64,000 nucleotides of DNA from Tubiluchus corallicola (Eukaryota > Priapulida > Priapulimorpha > Priapulimorphida > Tubiluchidae), in NCBI GenBank assembly GCA_030141605.1, contig JAQGDQ010000099.1, forward strand, positions 513,194 through 577,193, in the 5' to 3' direction. The notes under the pieces were generated by a model that made no database searches, was not told the DNA's origin, and saw nothing but the letters and a program-made list of their open reading frames with translations. Both the position numbers and the translations under genes were made by a program. This document shows positions 1-13,916 of this stretch, one piece after another; positions within the stretch are counted from its first letter, which is position 1; each line of letters opens with the position of its first letter.

Positions 1-171
1 AAACAGGTGAATAAAAAATTCACCAAACTGATCGGTTTTAGCTTTTCAAAACCATGAAATATGAGCTGTCCACATAAGAAATTGAAAAAAGCTTAACCTG
101 CACAATTCAACATGTTATCTACACAGTTAAAGAAATTAACACAACTTAAAACTTTATAAATGATTACATAC

Positions 172-3100
172 CTTCTCAAGTTTATAATGAGAGAAAACAG
201 AAAATCCTTCAAACATGTATTCATGGTCATCGTGAACAATTACAGTAGGACTAGCCTAAAACAGAAAACGCATATTATGGCGAAAATGTTGATTTTGTTG
301 CGCCGCATTTTAATTTGATCACTGAAATATAAGGAACACACCGTTAATATAATAAACAAATCAATTTATATAAATAACTATGGGGGGGGGCTAATGTAAC
401 TATAAAAATAACTATATAATCGGCTAATTAACTGAAAAGAGATTCTGGGTTCGAACGTTGTTGGCTCATAATTAGATGTTATGCTAATGCTTGAATATAA
501 ATAGACTGGTTTATTATTTTACAGTGCATAGCTATCTTGTGTTTCAGTGATATGTTAAGATATTAATCACTTTTTAATACAATTCAACACTCAATAGCTG
601 GGATTCAGCACTCAACAGCAAAGTCAACTACCAAAAATGTTGAATGGAAAGTTGAACAGTTGTGGCAAATTTGGAACCTGACTCATCATCAGAGATAAAC
701 TTGCAAGATATACTGCAGAACAGGCAGAATAGTAGGTGAAAAAGGCTAGAAACAGTTATACCAATGGTTACCTCATCCATTTGCTATCCAGGTGCTGTGC
801 TGCTTAACTGCAGCCAAAGACACGCTGTAACCATTTAGCCGCTCCCCTGCCTTAATCATGATATGTAATATTAAATGTACACTTATTTGTAATGCAAAGA
901 GATTGCTGATTACATAACCCTTCTCTTCCAATACGAGTGCAAACATACAGCATTTCTAAAACTTTTAAAAAAAACCAAGACATGTAACATGTACGTTGGC
1001 CACAATTGCACACAGTCATTTTGGTTTGTAGATAATTTTGTCTATAATTATTGCACAATGTTTCTGCAGGCTGTTTCTTTTAAAAATGCAGTACAATTTT
1101 CTTATCCCTAAACTATAGGCTTATTGCATAAAAAATCACATTTTTACATTTAATTAGTTGTAAAAGGTTTATTTATTCTAACTTACTCACCAGAAAATTT
1201 TTGTGCGGAGATATTGTGACTCGGTAATGAAACAGTTTGTCGGAATTGTTCGACATACGATCACATGCAGCTGGTAACTGAAACGTTACAATCAAATCAT
1301 CATTGTGAGGCTATACAATGTACAATGAGCAGTAGGAGATGTGTAATTTCTACTTAATGATTAATTAGCTATCCAGATGGACCATAGTGTCTGTGCCAAA
1401 AGTTGCAACTGTAGGCTCATGTACTGAGCAGTGTATATACTACAATTTAATCACAAATTTGATGTTCAAATGCATTACAGTATCTGTTCCATAGAGATGA
1501 AAAAACTGATTGGCCATATGAATTTGTTAGGAAAAAGTTAATATAAATGTACTTTATAGAAGCCATTATCTATATTTTTTTGTTTAAAACTGTGACTGCA
1601 AACAAACAAAAGTGACTTTTCTACTTCGCATGAAACAAAAACCACGCAGAAAAGTTCCAGAAAACGAAACAATTCTGTACCAGTCAGATGTCAGCACCAT
1701 TCATGCTGCATGTTCAGACTAGCGAGTTTTCCGTTGAGAGTTTCCTCTTTGACAACAAACTCGCAAGTGTGAATTACTTTGGGAGTAACTGTCAGCAACA
1801 AATTATAAACTCCCTGACACTAACTGAGCATGCACGGGAGTTACTTGGCGAGTTAGTTTGATGAAAAAACCAGTTTCTTTTAATACGCCTTTAAATATTG
1901 TGAAATTAATTAAAATCAATATATTTCAATCTAAATGCATTCAACTGAAAATCTTAAACACAAAATGAAAAAAAATAATTTTGCTTGAAAGATCGCCACT
2001 AGATTAGGGCATTCTGGTAAAAAAAGATGGCCAAATTGTTAGTGTAACCCTAAACTCTGGATGATGTAAAAAAAAATTTGTCAGCAGTTTTTATAAATGA
2101 AAAATGTAAGACTGCAAATGTGAAAATTGCGAATGATTGTATGCGGGTTTAAAATCAGAAATGAGATGGTAAATGGAACAAAAACTTTTGTTTCATAAAT
2201 TATGGCAGCCATTTTTTAATAGTGACAAATGAAAGGTTGTAATAAACAAAATAATATAATTTAGAGGAATTTCGACAGCAGTAAATTTTGTTAATTTACC
2301 ACTATCATTCACAAATTTTCAATGTACTAACATGACTCTACTGATCAATGTACCTGTTCTTCTGGATATAAACAATGGCGTATCCCAGTTTTGCGAGCAT
2401 TATAGCTACACCTGCATAAAGGCCCGTCAATTACCTATCAGAAAACAAGATCAAAACAAGTTGAAACATCAAAAAACTATTTCCAGGTTGGTGTTAAAAT
2501 AGCAATTCGAACATTCCCTTAAATGTCTTCAAAGTACATGGAGTACTCTTATGTTCAAAGTAATTTAATTTAATTTTAACACTCATTTAAAATTTGCAGA
2601 CAGTGTACAAACATACAACAATATAACATAATATATAACATACATTACAAAACTTTCACAGAACTCTCTGGGAGAAAACACACGCATAAAGAGATTCCTT
2701 CGTATTTCATAGGAAAAACAGGAAAACTTCATGAAAGGATGTTTTCCATTGCCGTAAAGCAGTACACCATACTCCACGAGATAAACACAATCGCATTAAC
2801 GACTATCATGAAATCAGATGACACAGCTCTGCACTCTAATATAATTTATGTCGGGAAATTACAAAAGCCAAAATGAGAAATTCCAGAAAAGATTCTACAG
2901 AAGTTTATATTTCTAACCAAGTGCTTCAAACTATTGTATTAGTTTACATTGTTTACATAGCAATATAAATGTCATCTCAACATGTTATGTACGTATCTAT
3001 ATTGCTAGCAGTCATACTGTAATGCTTCTACTGTTCGTTTATTGTCTGCACTCTTCTAAGTGATACATTCCATTGGCAAGAATGTCCATCAGTTGTAAAA

Positions 3101-6100
3101 CTGTCTGTCTGTTCAAGCTATATTGTAATCTATGTTATTCAATAAAACTACATTTAAACTAAAACCAAGATTTTAACTTTGATTGTTACCTCTCCCGGAT
3201 CGTTGTACCACAGTTCTGTATGTAACCTGTATGGATGTTTTTTCTTGATTTCGATCTCTTTCCAAGAGTCGGACATGTCTTCATCTTCATCGTCACTACT
3301 GCTGCTATCCGAACTGGATGAACTGCTACTACTTTTACCTGTAGAATGATGTTTGAATTATAACCATGTTTTTAATAAGTATGTACATATAATCAACAAT
3401 TTTCTGGCAACAGTTTTTTAACCATGAACAGTTTTTAGAATCCCAATTATTGAGCAGACTCCTGTCAATAATCACATAAACATTGTGTAAGCTAATCATT
3501 CAGTTAAGTAGTAAAAGAGCAGTCATCCTGCAGCCACACAATCTGACACCATAAAATAACATTCATATGCTTCACCAGTATGGAGTTCTTGCAATATCGC
3601 AGTACTGGCACCTTTGTGAGCCATATGGATTGGGTTCGCCACCTTCGTAACATTCATTCTAAATAAAGCAACCTACCATCAGTCCAACAACATTTACTAA
3701 AGTACAGATCACACATTTAGCGAGGATCACTTGGATTGAACTTCTCTTCATATTAGCAATAATCGTTGATCACAAATCATGGCAGTTTGAGCATGATTCC
3801 GAATGTTGGTGAATTATCAGTAACAATATACCTCAGAAAAGGGAACCAAAACACAAATTCACAATGAAGGCAAGACACGTGTAATCAGAACAGTAAGACA
3901 AGGATGCTATTGCTACATGAACAGATGTTATTTTTTGTAGTTTTACTTCAAAATTTAAGTTGTATTGTAACTATAAAAATTAAAATCCAGTGTTTTATAT
4001 GTTAACGTATCTTGGATGCTTGCACACTTTTCAGGTTACGCTAAAATGTATCCCATTCTCGGATTCTTGATTCCCTGGGGATAATAACAGTCAGATGCAG
4101 GTGGCATTCAAGTACCCCAAGTCACAAACTACAGTTGTTTTTTGTCTTTAACAGATTTAAAAACAAATTTATTACTAAATACGGATGTTCCAAAAAAAAG
4201 CAATGACCTGAGATTCTATAAACGTATCCATGTTACACCTGCCTTACAAAGTCTAATAAGCATGGAAGTAACCGATGTTGATATAAAACCATTTTTACTT
4301 CATTATGGTGCCATAATGCAAAACTCCAGGTTCGTTTTGTCATACCTGTTATATTTGTAACACAATAATTCTTTTGGAAGACCCGTACAGCAAAATAAAG
4401 AGAGTTTGTCAACAGGAACTTGGGACTAAAAAAATGCAATTTCACGTTCACGCAGCTAATTCTTTACTGTTACATGCAGTTCGCTAATCACTAGTTGGAA
4501 TGACACTAGTGAATGCATCTCGGAAATGCGTTGCACAAAAAAAGCAGGTGCTGTACCTCTCAATTCAGAGGTGTTCATTTGTGATGCTGAAATTTAACTT
4601 TAATAATAAAACTTGCCGAATTTTAGTATAACATACTATATGTCTTGCAGTAGCAATGTACTTCAATTTTTGCTTTTACAAACACGTGCAAGACTCATGG
4701 AATGTTGCTGATGAGAATTATGTTCATTTGTGATGTCATCAATACTTGGGCTCGCACGCCGTTAACTAAGATTTTAATCTATTACTTAATCATCAGAAAT
4801 AATTTTGCGGTATTATTCGTGTTAAAATGTAAACTTTTTACCGTACTTCAAAATGAGGTATGACATGAAGTCACCGTGTTTTCCTCTAAACAACGTTACA
4901 AAGCTTACACTTGTGAGGATGTCGATGTGTGGGTGGTTGTCTCGCAGGTGGCTCATAGGATGGAAACATGGCTCTCGCTCGTTGAGCTCGCTGTATCAAT
5001 TTGTAGCCAAACTTTTCATGTAGATCCTTAAGTTTTTGTGTGCCAATCATTAACTCAGCATTCTGAAAAAACCATAGACTCAAACGTTACATGTGCAACA
5101 CACAAAAGCCAAAATTGCTATAGCGTCACAAGCAGGTGTATTATTCCGAGGATAATTAAACAGCAAAAACAGTGTAGGTAACAACAAAGAACAAGGTATG
5201 GTGTTTTAATTCAGCAAGCTTTATAAACAAGTTTTCACTGCCACATTTTGAAATTTTACTGATACGATATTTTCTTCTCACTGAGTTATTTACAAATTAA
5301 TGGTCAGCAGGTTCTGTCGTTTCAAAAATATGGTCTTTGCTTAGCATCTTCACAATGGTAGGTATCCACAAGAGCCCAAAAATGATTCAGATAATTAGAC
5401 TTATTTGTGAAATCTCATTCACTAGCTATTATCCTGCTCCTTTTGTTATAACATAGGTGTTATCCCCAATCCTTTATTAAAAACAATATTTGCAAAAAAC
5501 TCAATAAATTGTATAAACTTACCTGTTTATCCCTCACATAAAATAAGTCAGCGGGACTGCTCCTCTGCCAGGAAGACTGCTCTACAGGAGATTCTCCTTC
5601 GTTTGTTGCTCTCATGTCATGAAGACGCCAGTACTCTTCATACATCAACTGATCAGCATCGTCATCAAAATTAGAGCCTTGATCGGATGGTTCTCCACTT
5701 ACATCTTTTTCCTGCTTCTCATTACCACCTTCTTGTCTATCTGCAGAATAGTTTCTGCTTCGTAAACTAGATCTTTTGTCAAAGAATTGCTTCTCTCCTG
5801 CAGTTGTTTTTAATGGTAGTTCTTTCCCCAATGGTTCACCTCTTGAGTAAGTACTGCTTCTGTAGCCGCTTCTGTCTGAATGTTGACGTCTTCTCGGGGC
5901 TTGCTGGGTTTCTTTGTGCTGCGATCCATCTCCTTTCTCATCCAAAATGTAACGCTTTTTGTACCTGTCTTGTGAGTAAGATCTACTTCTACTTCGTGAT
6001 TGCCTTTTTTCACACTCCGATCTACCTTCATCTGAATGCGAACTTTTTGAAGCCTGTCCCAGGGCCTCTAGTCGGTCATCCTGCTTCTTTTGTGAGTACA

Positions 6101-8587
6101 TTCTACTCCTGTCTCTGGACTGCAATCTTCTGCTTATTCCATACCTTTGATCATTTTCTTCTTTACCTTCAGTCTTGATTTGTCTTTCATGTCTTTCTCG
6201 CCTATTACGGCTGGTACGTCTTTCTTCCACACTCCTCCTACGAACATGCCAGTTTTTACTATTTTTTCTAACTCCATCCCTTTCACCACATGCAGTTTCT
6301 TTATTTGACCGTTCCCCTCTTACGCCTTCATGCCTTCTCTCCTGGTTGTGTTCGCTAGAAAACATTCTTCTCCTGTCGACGCCTCGATAGTCTGGAAAAT
6401 GCCTTTCTGATTCATGTCGGAACCCATAAGAATCAGAAGGAACACCGAATTTATCTTTCCAAGGTGGAAATGGCTGGTTTTGATCCCATCCATAGCTGGT
6501 TTGGTATGTACTTTCTACCCTAGACTACAGCAAGATAGCACAGCATGAAACCTGAGTAAATTAATAATGTTCCAGACAGTAATAAAATATAGTGTATTAG
6601 TAAAAAAATGTATGCGGAGTAAAACAATAATGGAAAAGAAGGACTGATAACAAAGACTAACAAAAGACTAAATGACTAGCAATTAAAAGAAAGAATAAAG
6701 GAAGCGGTTGCAATACTTACATATGTATGCTGAGAATGCTGATCATAATTAGCAGCACTGGACATTGTCCACTGGTTTGGATCAGAGATAGGAGGAAATC
6801 TTGGTGACATTCTGACATTCCTCGGTGGCTGGTGCATTCCAAAACCATCAGGTGGCATTTCAAACCGGAGGTTACATGGGGGTCGCTGCTGCCTCAATGA
6901 ATCTGCAAATGCTGGAGGAGGACCGGGCATTCTGAATCCTGAGTTTGGTGGCGGGTCTCGCATTGGAAAGAAACCATATGGTGGAGCAGGCGGTCTAAAA
7001 CCAGGATGACTTGACGAGTTAGCAGGTAACATTGTGGTAGAATTGGGACATCCTGGCGTGTACTCCACTTGAGATGGACCGACCTGAGTACTTGTGACTG
7101 GGGGATATCTAGGATACATCAGGCTCTGATCTAAAATTGTAAGCAAAACAATTCTCAGTAAGATGTAGAATAATTTTATCAGCAACTTTTTTAAATATTT
7201 GGTGATACTGCAATCACAATTAAACTTGAATCACAGTTTAATTCTTCTAAAAAGTGCATTTGAGTACTGGGCTCGTCCTATGCAATATATTGTTGCGTTG
7301 GCAAGTAATGCTGCTAAAAATCATTAATAGCAAAATACTGTGTCTGAAATCTAGGATAACCGAAATTCCAGATGGTCCACAATAAAGTGAATGTATAATG
7401 TTTATGCTGCATCTATGCTTTAGTCCTTATTTGACCTCTAAAACTGCAATTGCGTGTGCTAGTACATTTAAAGGCACATACATTTAGACACATCAGCAAT
7501 CAGCGATGGTAGGTCCTGTGTTTAGCGTTGCCTGCACCGTCGCACTTTGTTGACTATAGTTTTTACCCACTGACAACCAATCAGACAGAAAACTCCTAAC
7601 AGGCTACTACCTATTCAGTGTAATTTACTAGCTCACTATATACCTGTACACTTGAAAAATAGAACAGAAAATAGAAAACTGAATAGTTGACCAGTCCTTA
7701 CTTCCCAGTAAGTGGTCCATGGTGTGATTACAAAGACACACAAGGCTATTCACCCTAGCATACAGGAGACTGAGAGACGATATGATGAGGCTTACAAGAT
7801 TTTAATAACGAGTACAGTGTTGCCAAATTTTTGTGGGAGGTAGGTTAACGATGTTAAAGGAATCAAAATGACGAAAGAAATACAAAAATCTTAAAACTAA
7901 AGACAATAGGGACAGAGCTAATTTAGAAAACTTAAATAACTATTAAAGATTTTTTGATAACAAATTTTACGTAAAGAAAATGATGTTTAGAAATCGTAAG
8001 TTATTAACTATATGATTGAAGTAATTCGTTTCTATATTTTAATATTAGTGTTTTAATGGATGTAAAGTTTCATACCTGGGCTTACGGAGTTCCACAAAAT
8101 AGTTCCACGATGTTGTATTGTGCGTAAACCATGATTAGTATGGAATCTGTCCTGATATAAGTTACTACTTACTGGGGCCCTAGTGTTGTAAATATGCACA
8201 TCAGATATTATTGTAAAATGTACGAAAAATCTAAAATATTTTCGTACTTGATTTGGCTAGAAGATCACTTCACCAAAATAACAGAAGATAAGGTAAGAGA
8301 CACATTCACCAATACCACTAATCATAGGTCGTAAGTTTATTATTATTAAAATTTTAATTACTGTCGAAATACTGCTTGCGTGCCCGGTTATACTCGTAGC
8401 TGCACACTAATACTTGCTTGCTTACTGAAAACCGTTGAAATTTCTCTCTTGTTGTACTGACTTTTACCAAGAGGTATTATAGAAAAAGTAGACCGAAAAC
8501 TTAACAATAAAAACGTAAAATACTGTTCAGAAGCTTACAAATCAGCTTTAAAAATTTTAAGTAATGTTTAACACACGCGGCAACCAT
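172..8587 (-). CDS. drosha: Drosha, class 2 RNase III (N-terminal part, continues off the left edge)
   Basis: Nuclear endonuclease that cleaves pri-microRNAs with DGCR8/Pasha. Exons in transcript order: 8587-8539, 7130-6721, 6524-5523, 5062-4909, 3338-3190, 2434-2354, 1277-1191, 255-172; all junctions are GT..AG and phases agree. The protein has a proline-rich N-terminus (7119-6721), a long Arg/Ser-rich stretch (6524-5523), a serine/acidic tract, and then the Drosha central domain. Diagnostic strings are HPYRLHTELWYNDPGE, DGPLCRCS, ARKTGIRH, LFHYRVTISP and DDHEYMFEGFSVF. The RNase III and dsRNA-binding domains lie beyond base 1. The start is uncertain. An ATG at 8587 in a strong context (A at -3, G at +4) reads 16 codons plus one base to a good donor and joins exon 2 in frame. 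If that exon is 5'UTR, the first Met is at 7119 (MYPRYPP). Identity is very secure; only the first 17 residues are doubtful. Confidence 0.95.
1700..1885. repeat. Partial copy of the TTCAGACTAG repeat family
   Basis: Lies in a Drosha intron. It contains GTTCAGACTAGCGAG, an AACTCGCAAGTGTGAA-like block and GGCGAGTTAGTTTGATG, which match the element at 31975-32203 in order. It looks like a decayed or truncated copy, and no clear target duplication was seen. Confidence 0.5.
4433..4887 (+). repeat. Dispersed ~450-bp repeat, copy 1
   Basis: Intronic in Drosha. It shares a long collinear similarity with 25914-26409 (blocks TTACATGCA, GTTGCACAAAAAA, TTCAGAGGTGTT, ACACGTGCAA, GCCGTTAACTAAG, CTGTTTTCC). 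Part of it matches 36580-36785 in inverse orientation. No coding capacity was seen and the class is unknown. The right end runs almost to the splice donor of the Drosha exon at 4909-5062. Confidence 0.7.
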
Positions 8588-9739
8588 CTTGCAATTTCTA
8601 AGATTTCTTAGCGCACCGTTGTAACTAATACAACTTCTACGAATAGAACTCTAGGTCTTGACGTCAATCTAAAAAAAGATTGTAAAGAAGTTGCCTGTAC
8701 CCTCTGCCCAGTGCCCAGCACTGCACTTCTGCAACCTGTTTGTGTTTAGAGTCAAAATAACAGTTACTGTCAATCTAGTAGTACTAGTAAATATTTTATG
8801 GGGTAGAAATGGCAAAAAACGACCGTATAGGAAGGAAAAACCTATGTACCTATTTACACTAGAACTTAAAATAAAATTAAAAACAAAATTTAATAGCAAA
8901 GGTACAGAATGTAAATTTTAAAATACAAAGTTTGAATAGTCGATTTTAAGTTCAAGTGTATAGTTTTCCTTAGTGTAATCCACCAAAGACAATTCAATTT
9001 TATGTACCTTTCACAGGCACTTATATTAGCCTAGCCTTTATAAACCACCAAACATCACTCTCAGGTTAGTAGCACAGCCTATTCAAGCATGTCAATTTGT
9101 TCTTGTTCTATTTACTTTATTTTATTAAGTACTCATTGTGGCATTTGCATAATGCTTGTTTTTTTCTTCCCATGCAGTTGTTTTTATTCTCTTTTTTTAA
9201 TATAAATTATATTTTAAATCAATGATGTTTAGCTACTAATTTTGCTTTTAATGGTCTTGTTTCACATGGTATATAATGTTTTAGCATTTTATCCATATTT
9301 TTTTATTTGATAACGCTCGCTAGGTTGAAAACTCCTGAAATAAATAAACAATCATTTTGAGACTATAAAGGGCATTCAACATTTTTATGTTAAACAGTGC
9401 ATGATTTAATTAACAAAATCCTTTTCAACCCAGTTAGCCAAGCCTAGCGGGTCTATCTGTTAGCTGAGCAAGAAAAGACACGAGCGTTTTTATACTAGTC
9501 ACAAACAAGGAAAGGTAAGATTTCGGGAGTGGTTTATTCATGTTATAAAATAACATCGTTAACAATTTTCTTTTATGTTTTGCCTCCACATTGAAGTATG
9601 TATGTGTGTGCATGCGTGCGCGTGTTGTGTGTGCTCTGCATACGTACAGAAGGTAAAAAGGCTTATAAAGCATCTTGAACTCTTGAACTGTTGAGAGTAT
9701 TCAAAATATAGTGGAAAAATTCAATATTATATATAATTA

Positions 9740-9875
9740 TATTAGAGGATGGGTAGGTCCGACTAAGTGCTCGCAACCATGGCAAGAGTTCAGATGCGCT
9801 GTCAGGTGGGGTCAACACCTGCCGTGAAAACAAAAGGTTATGGGTTCAAATTCTTGTTGGTAAATTTTTCAGTGC
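9740..9875 (+). repeat. Possible tRNA-derived SINE fragment
   Basis: Contains GGTTCAAATTC, close to the RNA polymerase III B box, downstream of a stretch resembling a tRNA 5' half (CTAAGTGCTCGC). No cloverleaf can be folded by eye, so it is not called a tRNA. Weak call. Confidence 0.3.
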
Positions 9876-10204
9876 CTCCAATTTATTTGCTATTAAGGCG
9901 AAAGTTATTTAGAATAAAAGTTCTAGAGAAGGATGAATTTATTTTGTAACTTGGGTGTACTGAGGCAAAATTATTAATTTTGTTCTTGATTAATAATGAG
10001 CACTATACTCAGCTATTCTGACTGAATGTTCATTTTTCGCACTGTGGATGATCGAAACTTATTTACGCTCAACCATGTGCGTTGGGAAATGTTATGAGAA
10101 CAGACTGATATCAATCACATTGCATAACTAACAACAGTACAATAAATCAATATCACTGAGTCGCGTTTTGCATATTGAAAATTTTCGGAAAAGCAAATGT
10201 ACTA

Positions 10205-10730
10205 CAGTGGACTCTCGTTACAAGAATCACACGTATAAGAATCAGCTCGATATAAGAATCAAAATCGCGTTTCCCGAATTGAATCGGCATTTTCCTAGTG
10301 AAAATCCGCTCGTATAAAAATCACCCTTCTTTCGATAGTAGAATCAATTTTGGCGCCAACTCCATTGTCTCTCACGCCCTGCTTACATGGTTCTGCGCAG
10401 TGGGTGTGGCGGACACCACAGAGATTTCATATTTGTTTGTTTGCGTGTCAGTCAGTTGAAAAATGGCATCCAAACGGAAAAGCAGAAGTGTGAAAAGGTG
10501 AAAATCATCGCCGCTTATGACGCGCTTCCTAGGAATTTTTAGGTCCTTTTTAGGCCAGAAAAACATTGTGCTGTTTCATGTCGTTTCTAGCGTAATTACG
10601 GGAAATAAATAATTTTTATGTGCATAAAATTTTTTTAAACCAATTCTGGGTCATGCTCGTTATAAGAATCGCTCGTTATAAGAATCACTTTGCCTTCTCC
10701 CGAGGTGATTCTTATAACGAGAGTCCACTG
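10205..10730 (+). mobile_element. Internally deleted pogo/Tigger-type DNA transposon
   Basis: 526 bp flanked by TA on both sides (10203-10204 and 10731-10732). The terminal inverted repeats begin CAGTGGACTCTCGTTA and match over about 26 bp with one difference. Subterminal copies of a TATAAGAATC motif occur near both ends. Inside, from 10463, MASKRKSRSV followed after a frame change by KVKIIAAYDA reads like the N-terminal helix-turn-helix region of Tigger-type transposases; the rest of the transposase is gone. TA duplications and CAGT termini fit the Tc1/mariner-pogo group (established knowledge). The element is not autonomous. Confidence 0.85.
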
Positions 10731-12022
10731 TATGCCCAGGCAAAGATGAATGCCACTGTGCACCACCGCCACAACAAAATGTATTATGTTATAGTACTGA
10801 CATAATAATGTTTATTTTTTCGACATTACGTGTGTGTGAACATATAATTTAATTTATAGGCATATTTTTCGGTGTGATAGCATTTATAATATACATTTCA
10901 TATAAGTTTACAGTATACAAGCAGAAAAATTAGCAAATATATGGAGTTTTGCATCAATCTTTCATTCACATGAGTTCTGCATGGGTTCAATCCTAAAGCA
11001 AATATTCATACAATTAAAAATAATTTTAGTGAGCAGGTCTCGAGTTATTATTTGGAAATTGCTGTGTAAGATTCAGTGGAGAAATTAAAGATGTAAAGTT
11101 TATTAGTTGAGTTTATGCCTGTTCATGACATTGAGAGCAGAATGGCTATGTTAAAAGATCATGCCACTGAATCAGGCCACTCCTCAGCTAAAAATGAAAT
11201 TACAGAGTGCTTACGTCAAAAGATCTTAGAATGAGGACTGGGTAGTTGCAAGCTGGGCAGCAAGCAGCGAAGATGTGGTTTGTCAAGCTGTGTGAGGAAA
11301 GGAATAGTTGAGAACACTTTGCAGTATGTTGTTAACTTGTTATTAGACATGCACAGAAGTGTTAGAATTAGATTCTAGTTCAGCAAGATGAACTGAGGGC
11401 AGAGTGTTAATGCAGTCTAAGCACTAGTGAATTCAGTTGCAACTCATTGACAGTATGATTTATAACTTGTATGCAGATTTGTTGCAGAGATAATAATTAT
11501 ACCTTCTATGCAGAGCACTTAGATGAGATTAAAAGCAGAATGCTTGGAAAAAATCATGATGTTATAATTATATGTAAACAAGCTTCTCTGGTGATGTAAG
11601 GGTATTGTTTCATGTATTTGTATGCAAAGTCTTGTTTTTCAGTTAACTTCCTAATACCTATTCTAGCTGTTTGGACATCACAATGAATGTGCATTCCCTT
11701 ATACATGTGACATCATGAGCCACAAACAACAGCAATGAATAGCAATTACAGCACAATTAAACTATTAAATACCCCAACTAATTTTTATGAATACTCCCAG
11801 TCATGCTTCTCTCTCCTAGCAAAAGGTTATATTACGTTAAACCCTGTAACGTGTTTTGCTTTGACTTTGTATTGTTAATAATTTTAACGTTTCCCTTTGA
11901 AGTCGGTCATTGGCGGACAGTCCACACTGGGATTGTAAGGAAAACGTAAAATAAATCGAACCGACTACACGCTTAGTACAAGCGGTGCGCTAAAGTCATT
12001 AAGAGATACCAAATGATGCGGT

Positions 12023-12775
12023 TCTTGGGCGCCGAGTAAGCCACTAGCCGAAGTAGGACAATTGGCGTACATGGGCTAACCCAAGTAGGACCCATCGTAC
12101 ATGGGCTGCCATAGTAGGACACTAGAGAGCAGAGACAGGTCGCGAATTGAGTTCGTTAAGCGTACTGACACCGTCCGTTCTCCTTGTTTATATAATAATA
12201 ATTAAAAACGCCAATACACGTTGAATAATTTATTATACATCTGATAAAATAAAAGAATTTCATTCTGAGCTAGTAGAATTAATATTTGCCAATATTAATC
12301 TTCTTTGAAGTGAAATAAGCGCACTTCTTAAGGCGATTCCAACATTTGTTTAAGGTATATCATTTTTTTATTTTGTCGTGCTTCACAGACAGGTAATCCT
12401 TTTCACTCCCTCTTGGACAAATAATTGTTTTCTACTAAGCAAACGGGTTAGCGAGTTATGTGCCCTACATAGTTTCTCTCGTTAAAGCGTTAGATACTTA
12501 TTTAATGTTATGATGATATTAATAGAGCTAATAATAATGATGATATTATTGTAAATGATACATTGTAAATTGACAAGCAGTATCCATCATTATTATAAAG
12601 TTACTTTTTTCCAAAACAAATTTAGTTTTACGTTTCATTATGTCATAATTCTCGACAGAAATCGCCAGGGTCCTACTTCGGCTGCCCATGTACGACACTG
12701 CTTTTTCGCAAATTTGGCGCATACGTTTTACCGGAAGTGTCCTACTTCGGCTAGTGGATTACTCGGCGCCCTACA
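12023..12775 (+). mobile_element. Unclassified TIR element, copy 1 (753 bp)
   Basis: The inverted repeats share GGGCGCCGAGTAA then CCACTAGCCGAAGTAGGACA with one difference between them. The outer bases are TGTA at the right end and the decayed TCTT at the left. The flanks are GCGGT (12018-12022) and GCGAT (12776-12780), read as a 5-bp target duplication with one change. Subterminal blocks alternate AAGTAGGAC and CGTACATGGGCT. No ORF of note, so non-autonomous. It is homologous over its whole length, in inverse orientation, to 28653-29396. Confidence 0.8.
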
Positions 12776-13563
12776 GCGATTGACATGAGAAGTTCAGTAC
12801 CGAAACAGTATCAAAGTATAGTAGTACAGTTCAAAGTTTGTTCTTCAGATTAAATACTGTTATTCTAGACTGACACCGATGTTATGGCAGAGATGTTTAT
12901 GGGTTTGTGGAAGGTTAGCGATTAAAGGTCATAAAGTTCGGGACCACTTGTTTTCTAGCACTTTGCAGCTTAAATTCAGTAATAGTAAGCATTTTTGAAA
13001 TTTATCTATGATGTAATACTTCTCTATTAATAATGCATACTTGTGCAAATGAAGCTAGTTAAATTTTAGCATTTACAGTATAGTCACCATAATAAGCCAC
13101 ATTATGTCTATAAAAGTATAATACTTAGTAATAGTATTATACTTTATAGATATTGGGCAGGCAGGACTCAAATAAATCTGCCTTCAAGACGGGTAAACAC
13201 AGGAGTAGTCAAGCAATTAACTAAATAGTAATACTGCTGTGCAAGTGGCTTGTCAGTACCACTTCCGATATTGTCAACTCCTGTATCTACATGTGCGATT
13301 TTTGCTTAAACATCATTCACATTAGTCAGATGCATACCTCCAAAACTCGTGTCAGAATTGCCAACTGAATTTGCGATACAATTGTGTGACCATTACGATA
13401 TCAGATGCACATGACTTTCTGATTAGAAATTACATGTTCTAGACGTTGCAACAAATTAGAAATTAGATGTTCTAATTTCTTGCAACATCATTTTTTCTGT
13501 ATGAATACAGTTTTCCAAGAGTAATAAATTAGATCAAGATTTCAGTTTTATTTATCTCATTCC

Positions 13564-13916
13564 CAGGGCCGGATTATGATATTTGGGGCTAATGAGATTA
13601 TGCGCCCCTTTCAGAAAAGCCACCCTCTAACTAGCCCGCACATGTCTTGAATATTTTTTACTCTTGATATATTTAGCAACATTTATATAGCTTGAAGTTA
13701 ATTTATTGCAAATAATTTAAATAAACTGGAATAAAAATTTTTGTTTGTCAATAAAATGATTTTTGTGATGTACCACTATTTTACTACTTATTGCAAACCA
13801 AATTGCTCATATTTCAACACAACCCTAATAAAAAACAGATTTTTTTGCCAAATATTACCTAGGCTTGGGGGCCATAAGCTGCAGCCTATACTAGCCTATA
13901 GGATAATCCAGCCCTG
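13564..13916 (+). mobile_element. hAT-type MITE, family A copy 1
   Basis: 353 bp with a perfect 8-bp target duplication CTCATTCC (13556-13563 and 13917-13924). The termini are CAGGGCCGGATTAT and ATAATCCAGCCCTG. An 8-bp duplication and CAGGG ends are hAT hallmarks. The longest of three copies in the window; non-coding. Confidence 0.9.

Noticed and set aside
5804-6178. 124-codon plus-strand ORF
   Set aside because: Antisense shadow of the Drosha RS-rich exon; the codon bias of the real strand keeps it open.
8669-8921. Overlapping ORFs on both strands upstream of Drosha
   Set aside because: Low-complexity Lys/Asn translation with no splice or family support.
9740-9850. Possible tRNA gene
   Set aside because: A B-box-like sequence is present but no acceptor stem or anticodon arm can be paired; kept only as a weak SINE call.
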